Source of the DNA: Burkholderiales bacterium
GTDB lineage: Bacteria; Pseudomonadota; Gammaproteobacteria; Burkholderiales; Burkholderiaceae_C
NCBI GenBank assembly: GCA_016192425.1
Contig: JACPUE010000004.1
Location: forward strand, 143,492-207,491
Direction: 5' to 3'
DNA: 64,000 bases
Numbering within the stretch: the stretch's first letter is position 1; every line of letters begins with the position of its first letter. The position numbers and the translations under genes are program-made. Positions 1 to 7,382 of the stretch are shown here, one piece after another. The notes beneath the pieces are model-generated. The model worked only from the letters and a program-made list of their open reading frames with translations. It made no database searches and was not told where the DNA came from.

Positions 1-679
1 CCTTGATGTAGGTGAGGCTCACGCCCGTGCCCACCGACAGCAGAACCACATCATCCAGCGCCGCCCGCTCATGCGCCGCGTTGCGCGTTGAAATCGCCTG
101 CACCAGCGCCACGATGCTGGGGTTGTTGGCAAACACGCCGCCGTCAATGTAGCCATCAGCCGACGGAAAGTACGTGGGCGCCGCACTGGTGTACAGGGCC
201 ACATCGGCCACGCGTTGCGCGCCGTCGGAATCGGTCCCGCTGAAGTTGTGAAAGATCTTGGGCTTCCAGGTGCGCTCGGCGGGGCCGGCCTCGTTGTCCA
301 GATCGAAGGCTGGAATGGCCACCTTGCGGCCCAGATCCTGCAGGCGCTGGTCGCCAAACACGCGGCGCAGCTCCGCCTTGAGCCCCTTGGCCGAATAGTC
401 GGCCCCCACGGTCTTGCCCAGGTCGCGCAGGTTGTCCCAAATGCTGTCGTCAAAAATGGCCCCGCCGCGCTGGCTGTAAATATCGCCCATGGCCTGCGGC
501 GACTGCCCCGCCGCCAGCCCCAGCGCCAAAATGCCGCCCGTGGAAGTACCCACCAGCAAATCGGCCTTCCCCAGCCAGCCTGCAATGCCGGGCATGGCAT
601 CGAGCCGCTGCAACAACCGCGCCGTGATCAGGCCACGCAGGCCCCCGCCATCGAGGCTGAGAATGCGATATGTCGGCAT
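1..679 (-). CDS. Patatin-like phospholipase/lipid acyl hydrolase, 3' end outside window
   Basis: Serine acyl hydrolase of the patatin family, expected to cleave fatty acyl esters of phospholipids in the cytoplasm or at the membrane. The ATG at 679 gives MPTYRILSLDGGGLRG, which carries the oxyanion-hole motif DGGGLRG (residues 10-16). The nucleophile elbow GTSTGG has Ser46, and the catalytic Asp is Asp179 in DGGVFANNP, so the Ser-Asp dyad is complete. About 226 residues lie in the window and the frame is still open at base 1. The family is usually 300-350 residues, so roughly a third is missing. It faces the end of the integron array but has no attC of its own, so it is probably a chromosomal gene flanking the array and not a cassette. 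The exact substrate cannot be told. Confidence 0.9.
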   Translation of the reverse strand, partial: MPTYRILSLDGGGLRGLITARLLQRLDAMPGIAGWLGKADLLVGTSTGGILALGLAAGQSPQAMGDIYSQRGGAIFDDSIWDNLRDLGKTVGADYSAKGLKAELRRVFGDQRLQDLGRKVAIPAFDLDNEAGPAERTWKPKIFHNFSGTDSDGAQRVADVALYTSAAPTYFPSADGYIDGGVFANNPSIVALVQAISTRNAAHERAALDDVVLLSVGTGVSLTYIK

Positions 680-774
680 GGGAGCCCTCCGGCGGCTGTG
701 TGGGAACGCAGCATGCTAGGGGCAAGCGCTTGTCAGGTGTGTAAGCAATGGATTCGCGCCTCTGCGAAACCCAG

Positions 775-906
775 GGTGGTTCATGCGCGCTGGCGAACAA
801 GCTGGCGCGCATTTGCTATGCGACGCTGCGCGATCACGAGCCATTCGATGAAGCAGCCCGGTTGAACAGAAAAGAGAATCGCCAGAGCTTTGCGATGCCC
901 GACTGA
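775..906 (+). pseudogene. IS110/IS1111-family transposase, C-terminal remnant
   Basis: Read on the + strand this stretch encodes GGSCALANKLARICYATL and continues to a TGA at 904-906. That is the conserved C-terminal tail of IS110-family (IS1111-group) DEDD transposases. The frame is closed by a TAA at 742-744 and nothing upstream resembles the RuvC-like catalytic domain, so only about 43 of some 340 codons remain. It lies directly beyond the terminal cassette of the integron. Members of the IS1111 group (IS1111-attC elements) are known to insert into attC sites, which would explain the position. Recognition is from motif memory, not an alignment. Confidence 0.7.
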
Positions 907-1096
907 ACCGGTACAGCCAGTCAGCACGCCAGACCAGTAATTCCTTCACCACTTGCGACGGGTTTGATCGACCATCATGGCCCATCGGGTTCCTCCCACA
1001 CCGCACGACGCCGATAACTCTTCCGGCAGCTTGCCTGCCGCTTGTAACGTGTGGCGACGCGGTGACGCAGATTCCATGTCGGCACGGACCACCACA
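907..1096. other. Non-coding stretch, probable 3' flank of the IS remnant
   Basis: No convincing gene is seen between the transposase remnant and the last attC. The sequence directly after the transposase stop is probably the non-coding end of the insertion element. I could not define its terminal inverted repeat or a target duplication. Confidence 0.4.
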
Positions 1097-1203
1097 GAGT
1101 CCACAACAGATGCCGGATATACGACTGCAGGTTCTTTACCCCTTGGTCCCCAATCGGTCAGGCTCTTGCTGTTGTGGGGGAGTCCATATACGAATAGTTA
1201 GCC
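1097..1203 (-). repeat. Degenerate terminal attC site (attC6)
   Basis: On the minus strand the element opens with a good R'' box, GGCTAAC (1203-1197), which overlaps the restored stop codon of the last cassette gene. A CCACAACAG/CTGTTGTGG stem follows (1101-1109 with 1169-1177). This stem is like the one in attC4. No matching GTTRRRY box is found at the far end, so the site is damaged or enlarged, possibly by insertion and decay of the IS110-family element beside it. Confidence 0.5.
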
Positions 1204-1586
1204 ACCATAACCTGCAACATTGTTTAGGAGATCCCCAAAACCATTGGCAAGTGTGCCAACAAACACAATTAGTGGGCCAAGCACTCCGACTGCCGTTCGG
1301 GATTTTAGATCCTGTGCGACAAAATCAGGCACTGGCTCGCCCGTTTTTTCGTAGTGTTTCGGATCAAGGTCCTCAAATTTGTCTCGGCCATAATTACGTG
1401 CATCTTAATGTCTTCTCCTAATATAGAGGGGCGTGCCATTGTTATTATGCCGATGCAAATAATTAGTGAGCCGAAGCGATTTAGCCAAATAAAATTATGC
1501 GCTGCAATGCTGGCGATAAATCCTGCTGCAAATAATGCGGCGGCTAATGCTGTCAGCAAAATGTTGTTGGTTAATAGGCGGCGCAT
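1198..1586 (-). pseudogene. Integron cassette 6: small membrane protein gene with a -1 frameshift
   Basis: From ATG 1586 the frame encodes a two-helix membrane protein (MRRLLTNNILLTALAAALF, then a second hydrophobic segment ending near MARPS) and stops early at 1305. Moving to the -1 frame near 1374-1380 gives a continuous reading, KFEDLDPKHYEKTGEPVPDF and onward, to a TAA at 1198-1200 that overlaps the attC R'' box. The restored protein would be about 129 residues. Its ending (GPLIVFVGTLANGFGDLL) and its N-terminal half resemble the product of cassette 2, so the two are paralogues and the -1 reading is the ancestral one. The shift lies on AAATTTG, so a lost base, a sequencing error or translational slippage are all possible. 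Function is unknown. Confidence 0.75.
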
Positions 1587-1596
1587 ATTTTCTATG

Positions 1597-1689
1597 GGCT
1601 AACGAGCTAGTTCAGCGGAATGCCGCGCGAGGCGGTCCGAGGAAACCAAGGCGGGTGTTCGGCAGGTCCGCTGCAACGGATTGTTAGCC
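1597..1689 (-). repeat. attC site 5 (93 bp)
   Basis: On the minus strand it runs from R'' GGCTAAC (1689-1683) to R' GTTAGCC (1603-1597). A long imperfect stem lies between, with GCAGCGGACC pairing with the TTCCGCTG region. The R'' and R' boxes fit the RYYYAAC...GTTRRRY rule. It separates cassette 5 from cassette 6. Confidence 0.85.
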
Positions 1690-1710
1690 GGCCGAGTGGA
1701 TGAAACAACT

Positions 1711-2355
1711 TCAGGTAGCACGGCTTGCGATTTCCTTTTTGCATTCATTAAGAGCGGCAAGACTGATTTCTCCGATTTCGTGCGCAAGCGTGTCCAGCTT
1801 AGCCATTTCCTCCGGGAGGGACGCTGGATCGGTAGTGCACAACTCACGAAGTCTTTGCCAATTCTCGTGCATAACCCCCAGCGCTCTGCCTATCGTCAAT
1901 ACGTCCAGCGCGAGCAAGCCATCTGGTATCTCGAAGACAGGCAAAGCTTGCAGCGCGAGATGTGTATCTACCATTAGCTCCGGTGAGACTTGGTCGAAAT
2001 CATCGAACTGAGCGGTGGAAAATGCCTTACATATGTCGTTGCTGAGGCCATGTGCGCGAGCCATGAGTGCCATGACAATCTTGAGCTTCTGTATTTCTGC
2101 TGCGGCTTGTTTCTTTGCCTCAAGATCACTCGCTGCGCGTGCTTGGCGACGGCCAATTTCTGCGGCTGCGACTATTGCAGCGATGCTACCAATTGCTTGA
2201 ATCCAAGCTGGGGCGGCGCTTTCCAACATTCCCTTGAACCATGGCCATCCGCCTGCAGCAATTAGGCCCAAAGACGTGAATAGCAGAAGGATGACAACTG
2301 CGCCAATTGCGGACTCAATGGGTTCCGAAGAGGTTGGTTGCGGTTCCTGTTGCAT
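1711..2355 (-). CDS. Integron cassette 5: membrane-anchored helical protein of unknown function
   Basis: A 214-residue protein not recognised as a named family. Residues ~15-40 form a transmembrane segment (VVILLLFTSLGLIAAGG). A second hydrophobic stretch follows at ~50-66 (WIQAIGSIAAIVAAAEIGRR), a motif common in small phage and accessory membrane proteins. The rest is a soluble, mainly helical, acidic domain with a Lys/Glu/Ala-rich start that could be a coiled coil, probably facing the cytoplasm. The ATG at 2355 follows the attC4 R' box by about 30 bases, a normal cassette layout. It is bounded by attC4 upstream and attC5 downstream and transcribed away from the integrase like every other cassette here. 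Confidence 0.8.
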   Translation of the reverse strand: MQQEPQPTSSEPIESAIGAVVILLLFTSLGLIAAGGWPWFKGMLESAAPAWIQAIGSIAAIVAAAEIGRRQARAASDLEAKKQAAAEIQKLKIVMALMARAHGLSNDICKAFSTAQFDDFDQVSPELMVDTHLALQALPVFEIPDGLLALDVLTIGRALGVMHENWQRLRELCTTDPASLPEEMAKLDTLAHEIGEISLAALNECKKEIASRAT

Positions 2356-2385
2356 TTTTGAGGTGAGAGGTAGCGATGTCTGGAC

Positions 2386-2472
2386 GGCTAACGTGAAGAT
2401 GACCGGACCACAACAACCTGCGGCGAAGCCGCCGTCTGCTGTTGTGGGTCCGTGTCGATTGGCATGTTAACC
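2386..2472 (-). repeat. attC site 4 (87 bp)
   Basis: On the minus strand it runs from R'' GGTTAAC (2472-2466) to R' GTTAGCC (2392-2386). A strong stem is built on GGACCCACAACA pairing with TTGTTGTGGTCC, with a GCGGC/GCCGC apical hairpin. The TAA stop of cassette 4 lies inside the R'' box, a typical cassette economy. Confidence 0.9.
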
Positions 2473-2694
2473 AGCATGATTGTCGGAACAATTGGAGATG
2501 GAACGGCGGGCCAGCCACGGTTCGACTATGTGGAGCACCAACAAGTATGGGACAAAGCCGAGCAAGAATAGGCCAACGACGTAAATTTGAGCAGTGCGCG
2601 TGAACAAGGCGACGCACAGTCCAGCAATCCAGACAACCCAGCTAAGGACTATGGACAGTCCTCGAATAGCACTTGTGCGTCCTTGTTCAGTCAT
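2467..2694 (-). CDS. Integron cassette 4: small two-helix membrane protein
   Basis: A 75-residue unrecognised protein with two hydrophobic segments, LSIVLSWVVWIAGLCVALF (~13-33) and IYVVGLFLLGFVPYLLVLHI (~37-58), and a short polar tail ending NCSDNHAG. It is therefore a small inner-membrane hairpin protein. ATG 2694 is preferred, though a GTG at 2703 in the same frame is possible. The stop codon TAA (2467-2469) overlaps the attC4 R'' box, which confirms that the frame belongs to the cassette. No enzymatic motif is visible. Confidence 0.75.
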   Translation of the reverse strand: MTEQGRTSAIRGLSIVLSWVVWIAGLCVALFTRTAQIYVVGLFLLGFVPYLLVLHIVEPWLARRSISNCSDNHAG

Positions 2695-2730
2695 GCGATT
2701 CACTCGACAACGCAGTCATGGTGCTTTGCC

Positions 2731-2793
2731 CGTTAACGTTCGACGTAAGGGGCGGCCCGCTTGCGGGACGTCCCCTTGACGGAGGGGTTAGGC
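2731..2793 (-). repeat. attC site 3 (63 bp)
   Basis: On the minus strand it runs from R'' GCCTAAC (2793-2787) to R' GTTAACG (2737-2731). The stem AAGGGGACGTCCCGC pairs with GCGGGCCGCCCCTT. The R' box deviates from GTTRRRY in its last bases but keeps the cleavage-site GTT. Confidence 0.85.
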
Positions 2794-2800
2794 GGCTCGC

Positions 2801-3160
2801 TCAGCACAAGCCGCCTTCTCGCCCGCATTGCGCAGCAACGGAACTAAAGCATCGTTGTAGCTTGCGCTGACGCTCAGCATAGAAGCTCTGGCAAGCTGCA
2901 ACCTTCTCTTCTGTTCGTTCCTTTGATGCGCAGTCCTCAAGCAGTCCCGGTAGATCGGTTTCGCGAAGTGCCGACTCAAGAATTACGTGCTGTTCAACCC
3001 AGAAGGATCTAGGCTCCCATGCTCGATGTAGCTTTGCCCGGGCTCCATCGGGTTGACATGAATCGAGCTCGATGGCAACGCCGGGCCATGGGCGCTGAAA
3101 CCAGGCCGCCAAAAGCAAGATGCTGACCACCACCGTGAACCCGAAGACAGCATTCTTCAT
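2801..3160 (-). CDS. Integron cassette 3: membrane-anchored cysteine-rich secreted protein
   Basis: A 119-residue unrecognised protein. Residues 4-22 (AVFGFTVVVSILLLAAWF) form an N-terminal membrane anchor or uncleaved signal. The remaining ~95 residues carry six cysteines (in DSCQPDG, EDCASKE, AACQSF, RCFSSV, AQCGRE and the C-terminal GLC), spaced as for a disulfide-bonded periplasmic domain. ATG 3160 is chosen because it directly precedes the hydrophobic segment; the frame is open further upstream into attC2. The stop codon is eight bases from the attC3 R'' box. Confidence 0.7.
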   Translation of the reverse strand: MKNAVFGFTVVVSILLLAAWFQRPWPGVAIELDSCQPDGARAKLHRAWEPRSFWVEQHVILESALRETDLPGLLEDCASKERTEEKVAACQSFYAERQRKLQRCFSSVAAQCGREGGLC

Positions 3161-3229
3161 CGTTCGAGCGAGGTGGCTAGCTTGCGAGTGAGTGAACTGG
3201 ATTGCATCTGCCTCATGACGCCTAACGTT

Positions 3230-3288
3230 CAAAATCACCGGCCTTGCGCGGCTTTATGCGCAAGGTCCGGTGCATTGCAGGGTTGGGC
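3230..3288 (-). repeat. attC site 2 (59 bp)
   Basis: On the minus strand it runs from R'' GCCCAAC (3288-3282) to R' GTTAGGC (3236-3230). An imperfect stem ACCGGACCTTGCGC / GCGCAAGGCCGGT lies between, with one unpaired base. This extrahelical-base arrangement is typical of folded single-strand attC substrates. Confidence 0.9.
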
Positions 3289-3289
3289 G

Positions 3290-3649
3290 TCACTGTGGAA
3301 ACCCTCCAATGAGATCTCCGTATGCCCAGACCACGGTTCCGACTAGGGCCATGTAAACGCCGACGTGCGAAGCTGTAGCGTCCAGCCTCGATTGTCGTTC
3401 TGCCTCGATTTCTTCCGGTGTGAGTTCGAAGTGACCACCGTCGATAACGTTCAGTGAGCGAAACCATTCTGAGAAGCCCATTCGAACCAACGGCCGAACG
3501 CTAAGAATGACACCTGCCATTGTGAGGACGGCACCAGACCGCCCGAACCAATGCCACTTCGATGTGACGAAACTCGTGGCAAATGAAATGGCAACAGCTA
3601 GCACCGCCGCGCCGACAAGAAGCCGAATATTGGATAGGAGCTTAGCCAT
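3290..3649 (-). CDS. Integron cassette 2: small membrane protein, paralogue of cassette 6
   Basis: A 119-residue unrecognised membrane protein. Hydrophobic segments occur at ~8-28 (LLVGAAVLAVAISFATSFV), ~36-55 (SGAVLTMAGVILSVRPL) and near the C-terminus (HVGVYMALVGTVVWAYGDLI). An acidic linker (ELTPEEIEAERQSRLD) precedes the last helix. The same order of segments, the motif RP after helix two and the GDL ending are found in the frameshifted cassette 6. The ATG at 3649 follows attC1 closely. The TGA at 3290-3292 lies just before the attC2 R'' box. Confidence 0.75.
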   Translation of the reverse strand: MAKLLSNIRLLVGAAVLAVAISFATSFVTSKWHWFGRSGAVLTMAGVILSVRPLVRMGFSEWFRSLNVIDGGHFELTPEEIEAERQSRLDATASHVGVYMALVGTVVWAYGDLIGGFPQ

Positions 3650-3663
3650 GGATGGATTGTGAC

Positions 3664-3723
3664 GCCCAACGGACAAGGTAAGCGGCCCGCAGAATGCGGG
3701 TCCGCTTGAGCGCAGAGTTAGGC
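3664..3723 (-). repeat. attC site 1 (60 bp)
   Basis: On the minus strand it runs from R'' GCCTAAC (3723-3717) to R' GTTGGGC (3670-3664). The stem AAGCGGACCCGCA pairs with TGCGGGCCGCTT, giving a compact attC of canonical length. It is the first attC after the integrase. Confidence 0.92.
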
Positions 3724-3760
3724 GCTTGTTGAGGGAGCCGTTTGATAGGGAAGGTGCGTT

Positions 3761-3973
3761 TCAATTGCTGTATAGGTAGAACGCGTTCATCAATAAAACA
3801 GCTGTAAGCGTAGCGAATATTAAAAATGAAAATCTTCGCGCTTTTATTGTTTTTAATTGCTCTTCCGGTTCTTGGTACTGCTCTTCGAAGCCAGCACGAA
3901 GTAGGTGTTGAAACGCAAAAACCCCGATAGGAATTGCCAATGAGAAGTTTATTGCTATAAGAAAAATTTTCAT
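3761..3973 (-). CDS. Integron cassette 1: small two-helix membrane protein
   Basis: A 70-residue unrecognised protein with an N-terminal helix (FLIAINFSLAIPIGVFAF) and a C-terminal helix (FSLIFATLTAVLLMNAFYL-like, residues ~50-67) joined by a charged loop (EEQYQEPEEQLKTIKARR). ATG 3973 is chosen: it lies 16 bases inside the cassette boundary GTTAGGT (3995-3989), whereas a longer frame to 4084 would start upstream of the recombination point in attI. It is noticeably AT-rich compared with the chromosome, a common cassette trait. As the first cassette it would be the best expressed if the integron promoter works. Confidence 0.7.
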   Translation of the reverse strand: MKIFLIAINFSLAIPIGVFAFQHLLRAGFEEQYQEPEEQLKTIKARRFSFLIFATLTAVLLMNAFYLYSN

Positions 3974-3988
3974 AATTCTATTGTCAGC

Positions 3989-4109
3989 ACCTAACTTGTG
4001 GTTTATCTGACCAAACACCGGATACCCACAACCGTGGTCGTTAAACAAAGTCGCACGGCACCCAAAAAAAGTGTTTGAAATCAATCCTGTAAAGCATCAT
4101 ACTGGATGC
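3989..4109 (-). other. Probable attI region of the integron
   Basis: Between the integrase start and the first cassette, the minus strand contains GTTAGGT (3995-3989), a good simple-site core at which the first cassette would have been joined. The ~110 bp towards the integrase is the expected location of attI and of the cassette promoter. I could not define integrase-binding repeats or the promoter hexamers with confidence. Confidence 0.6.
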
Positions 4110-4688
4110 ATGAACAGGTATAACAGATCTGACAAACCTGACTGGGTCCCTCCCCGATCCATCAAGCTGCTCGATCAGGTGCGTGAACGGGTTCGCTACC
4201 TGCACTACAGCCTACAGACCGAGAAGGCTTATGTCTACTGGGCCAAGGCATTTGTGTTGTGGACGGCCCGCAGCCATGGTGGGTTTCGACATCCGCGCGA
4301 AATGGGGCAAGCTGAGGTCGAGGGTTTTCTGACCATGCTCGCCACCGAGAAGCAAGTGGCGCCAGCCACCCACCGGCAGGCACTCAACGCACTGCTGTTC
4401 TTATACCGGCAGGTGCTGGGCATGGAGTTGCCCTGGATGCAGCAGATTGGCCGCCCGCCAGAACGCAAGCGGATTCCGGCGGTGCTGACGGTGCAGGAGG
4501 TTCGGACGTTGCTTTCGCACATGGCGGGCACCGAGGCGCTGTTGGCCGCCCTGCTTTACGGCCGTGGTTTGCGCCTGGGGCATTCGGACGTGTCCACGAC
4601 GATGATCTACACCCATGTCCTGAAAGTCGCTGCCGGAGGCACCTCCAGCCCGTTGGACTCTTTGGCCTTGCACTTGCCGCCTGGCTGA
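4110..4688 (+). pseudogene. intI: Integron integrase with internal in-frame deletion
   Basis: Tyrosine recombinase of the integron integrase family, but only 192 residues against the usual 320-340. The N-terminal core-binding domain is intact (VRYLHYSLQTEKAYVYWAKAF, then HRQALNALLFLYRQVLG), and the catalytic domain begins normally up to LLYGRGLR, which holds the first catalytic Arg. The sequence then jumps directly to LGHSDVSTTMIYTHVLKVA, which holds the last His and the nucleophile Tyr. About 130 residues are missing, including the catalytic Lys, the HxLR box and the integron-specific insertion. The frame is kept, so a protein may be made but should not recombine DNA. It is transcribed away from the array, as in all integrons. 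Confidence 0.92.
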
Positions 4689-4794
4689 ATGACGGTTGTG
4701 GTGCTTTCATCTGGATGGCGGATCAGGGTTGATTCCACCAACTGACATCGCAAAAAAAGCACCGACAGGCAGAATATGAAAGAAATCTACCCCC

Positions 4795-4842
4795 AGCGCC
4801 CACCCATCAAGCGCAAGCAGCTATCAATTCAATAGCAATTTA
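4795..4842 (-). repeat. Dispersed GCTAT/ATAGC repeat, copy 1
   Basis: On the minus strand: TTGCTATTGAATTGATAGC, followed by TGCTTGCGCTTGATGGG and GGGCGCT. The arms GCTAT/ATAGC are followed by a GCGC-centred inverted repeat. It lies directly after the stop codon of the LysR gene. Other copies are listed at 7548, 9198, 27672, 32092, 45104, 50405, 53219 and 60628. Confidence 0.75.
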
Positions 4843-5730
4843 CCCTGGATTCAACACCCCCTGCCGCTGCCCCACGGCCTCGCGCAGGTAGGCCCAGGTG
4901 GCCTGCATGCGGGCCATGTGCTTGTTTTCGGCGGGCATGCTCATCCAGAAGGTGCGCGTGAAGCGCGCCTGGCCGGGCAGTACGGGTTGCAGGGCGGGGT
5001 CTTGCGCGGCTACGAAGGCGGGCAGCACGGCCAGGCCGGCACCGGCGCGCACGGCTTCGAACTGGGCCAGCACGCTGGTGCTGCGCAACGCGAAGTGCCC
5101 TGGGCGGTGCAGTTCGTCCAGGATTTGCAGTTCCTTGCTGAACAGCAGGTCGTCCACGTAGCTCACAAAGCTGTGGCCGCGCAGGTCTTCGGGGGTGGTG
5201 ATGGGGGCGTGCTGGGCCAGGTAGCTGCGGGCGGCGTAGAGCTGCAGCACGTAGTCGGTGAGCTTGACGACGATGACGGCGCCGCGCGCGGGGCGCTCCA
5301 GCGAGATGACGATGTCGGCCTCTCGGCGCGACAGGTGCACCAGGCGCGGCAGGGCCAGCAGGTCCACCACCAGGCCGGGGTGCGACTGGGCAAACCGCGC
5401 CAGCGGCGCCGCCAGCACCAGGTTGCCAAAGCCTTCGGTGGTGCCGATGCGCACCACGCCGTGCAGGCCGGTGCCCACGCCGGGGGCGGCGCTTTGCACG
5501 GCGAGGAAGGCGGCTTCCATGGCCTCTATCCTGGGCAGCAGGGCGCGCCCGGCTTCGGTCAGGCGGTGGCCGCCGGCCTCGCGGGCAAAGAGTGCGGCGT
5601 CCACCTGCTTTTCCAGGCCCTGGATGCGGCGGGCCACGGTGGTGTGGTCCACCCCCAGGCGGCGGGCTGCGCCCACCAGCGTGCCGGCGCGGGCCAGTTC
5701 CAGAAAAAAGCGCAGGTTGTCCCAGTCCAT
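4840..5730 (-). CDS. LysR-family transcriptional regulator
   Basis: A 296-residue LysR-type regulator. Residues 1-60 form the winged helix-turn-helix (MDWDNLRFFLELARAGTLV, AARRLGVDHTTVARRIQGLE). From ~90 onward is the periplasmic-binding-protein-like effector domain, beginning GVVRIGTTEGFG. The MDWDNLRFF start is typical of a large subgroup of LysR proteins next to dehydrogenase genes. It is divergent from mmsA with a 140-bp shared control region that contains a palindrome at 5793-5806. It therefore probably controls the valine/isobutyrate catabolic genes in response to a pathway intermediate; the effector is not known. Confidence 0.9.
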   Translation of the reverse strand: MDWDNLRFFLELARAGTLVGAARRLGVDHTTVARRIQGLEKQVDAALFAREAGGHRLTEAGRALLPRIEAMEAAFLAVQSAAPGVGTGLHGVVRIGTTEGFGNLVLAAPLARFAQSHPGLVVDLLALPRLVHLSRREADIVISLERPARGAVIVVKLTDYVLQLYAARSYLAQHAPITTPEDLRGHSFVSYVDDLLFSKELQILDELHRPGHFALRSTSVLAQFEAVRAGAGLAVLPAFVAAQDPALQPVLPGQARFTRTFWMSMPAENKHMARMQATWAYLREAVGQRQGVLNPG

Positions 5731-5792
5731 GGTGCAGTTTCTGATGAGGTGCGCGTTGTGCGTTTATGCAAATCTTGTGCGCGGGTTTGTCT

Positions 5793-5806
5793 ATTGTGCT
5801 CACAAT
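5793..5806. promoter_or_regulatory. Candidate LysR operator upstream of mmsA
   Basis: ATTGTG-CT-CACAAT is a perfect 6+6 inverted repeat in the divergent intergenic region, 65 bp before the mmsA start. Its dyad symmetry and position fit a LysR-type regulatory box. Binding by the neighbouring regulator is inference. Confidence 0.45.
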
Positions 5807-5870
5807 TTCGCACAGCTACCATGGCGCAGATTGCCGGGCATGGTGCCCTGGCACCTCAGGAGACACACCC

Positions 5871-7382
5871 ATGGATGCTGCCGTCAAAGTTGCCACCGTC
5901 AAACTGCTGATCAACGGCCAGTTTGTTGAATCCAAGACCACCGAATGGCGCGACGTGGTCAACCCCGCCACGCAGCAGGTGCTGGCGCGCGTGCCGTTTG
6001 CCACGCAGGACGAGATCAACGCCGCCGTGGCCTCGGCCAAGGAAGCCTTCAAGACCTGGAAGAAGACGCCCATCGGCGCCCGTGCGCGCATCTTCCTCAA
6101 GCTCCAGCAGCTCATCCGCGAAAACATGGGCGAACTGGCGGCCATGCTGACCGCCGAACAGGGCAAGACCCTGCCCGACGCCGAGGGCGACGTGTTCCGT
6201 GGCCTCGAAGTGGTGGAGCACGCCAGCGCCATCGGCAACCTGCAGCTGGGCGAGCTGGCCAACAACGTGGCCAGCGGCGTGGACACCTACACCGTGCTGC
6301 AGCCGCTGGGCGTGTGCGCGGGCATCACGCCGTTCAACTTCCCGGCCATGATTCCGCTGTGGATGTTCCCCATGGCCATTGCCACGGGCAACACGTTTGT
6401 GCTCAAGCCCTCTGAGCAGGATCCCATGGTCACCATGCGCCTGTGCGAGCTGGCCCTCGAAGCCGGCGTGCCGCCCGGCGTGCTGAACGTGATCCACGGC
6501 GGCGAAATGGCCGTGAACGCCATTTGCGACCACCCCGACATCAAGGCCATCAGCTTCGTGGGCTCCACCAAGGTGGGCACGCATGTGTACAACCGCGCCA
6601 GCCTGAACGGCAAGCGCGTGCAGTGCATGATGGGCGCCAAGAACCACGCCATCGTGCTGCCCGACGCCAACAAGGAGCAGACGCTCAACGCCATCGCCGG
6701 TGCCTCGTTCGGCGCCGCAGGCCAGCGCTGCATGGCCCTGCCGGTGGTGATGCTGGTGGGCGAAGCGCAAAAGTGGCTGCCCGACCTGGTGGCCAAGGCC
6801 CAGACGCTCAAGGTGTCTGGCGGTACCGAAAAGGGTACGGACGTGGGCCCGGTCATCTCGTGCACGGCGCTCTCGCGCATCAAGGGCCTGATCGAGCGCG
6901 GCATTGCCGACGGCGCCACGCTGGAACTCGACGGCCGCAAGCCCCAGGTGGCAGGCTACGAGAAGGGCAACTTCGTCGGCCCGACGATCTTCAGCGGCGT
7001 CAAGCCCGGCATGGCGATTTACGACCAGGAAATCTTCGGCCCCGTACTGAGCGTTGTGGCCGCCAAGGATCTGGACGAGGCCATCACGTTCATCAACGCC
7101 AACCCCAACGGCAACGGCACGGCCATCTTCACGCAGTCGGGCGCTGCAGCGCGCAAGTTCCAGGAAGAAATCGACGTGGGCCAGGTCGGTATCAACGTGC
7201 CGGTGCCCGTGCCCGTGCCGCTGTTCTCGTTCTCGGGTTCTCGCGCCTCCAAGCTGGGCGACCTGGGCCCCTACGGCAAGCAGGTCATCCTGTTCTACAC
7301 CCAGACCAAGACCGTGACGGCGCGCTGGTTCGACGACAGCACCGCGGGCCATGGCGTGAACACCACCATCAGCTTGAAGTAA
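5871..7382 (+). CDS. mmsA: Methylmalonate-semialdehyde dehydrogenase (CoA-acylating)
   Basis: A 503-residue aldehyde dehydrogenase that converts methylmalonate semialdehyde, with CoA and NAD+, to propionyl-CoA and CO2, the last step of the valine isobutyrate branch. It shows the family start ([20 protein letters not shown]) and the NAD-binding FVGSTKVG loop. The catalytic Cys287 lies in [11 protein letters not shown], a signature of MmsA, and [17 protein letters not shown] lies near the end. ATG 5871 is chosen over the longer open frame because AGGAG (5859-5863) sits 7 bases before it and the product then matches family length. It heads a cluster with an acyl-CoA dehydrogenase and mmsB. Confidence 0.95.
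   Translation: MDAAVKVATVKLLINGQFVESKTTEWRDVVNPATQQVLARVPFATQDEINAAVASAKEAFKTWKKTPIGARARIFLKLQQLIRENMGELAAMLTAEQGKTLPDAEGDVFRGLEVVEHASAIGNLQLGELANNVASGVDTYTVLQPLGVCAGITPFNFPAMIPLWMFPMAIATGNTFVLKPSEQDPMVTMRLCELALEAGVPPGVLNVIHGGEMAVNAICDHPDIKAISFVGSTKVGTHVYNRASLNGKRVQCMMGAKNHAIVLPDANKEQTLNAIAGASFGAAGQRCMALPVVMLVGEAQKWLPDLVAKAQTLKVSGGTEKGTDVGPVISCTALSRIKGLIERGIADGATLELDGRKPQVAGYEKGNFVGPTIFSGVKPGMAIYDQEIFGPVLSVVAAKDLDEAITFINANPNGNGTAIFTQSGAAARKFQEEIDVGQVGINVPVPVPVPLFSFSGSRASKLGDLGPYGKQVILFYTQTKTVTARWFDDSTAGHGVNTTISLK

Noticed and set aside
716..1006. A 96-residue minus-strand protein between the patatin gene and the integron
   Set aside because: The opposite strand here encodes the conserved C-terminus of an IS110-family transposase, so this frame is a shadow.
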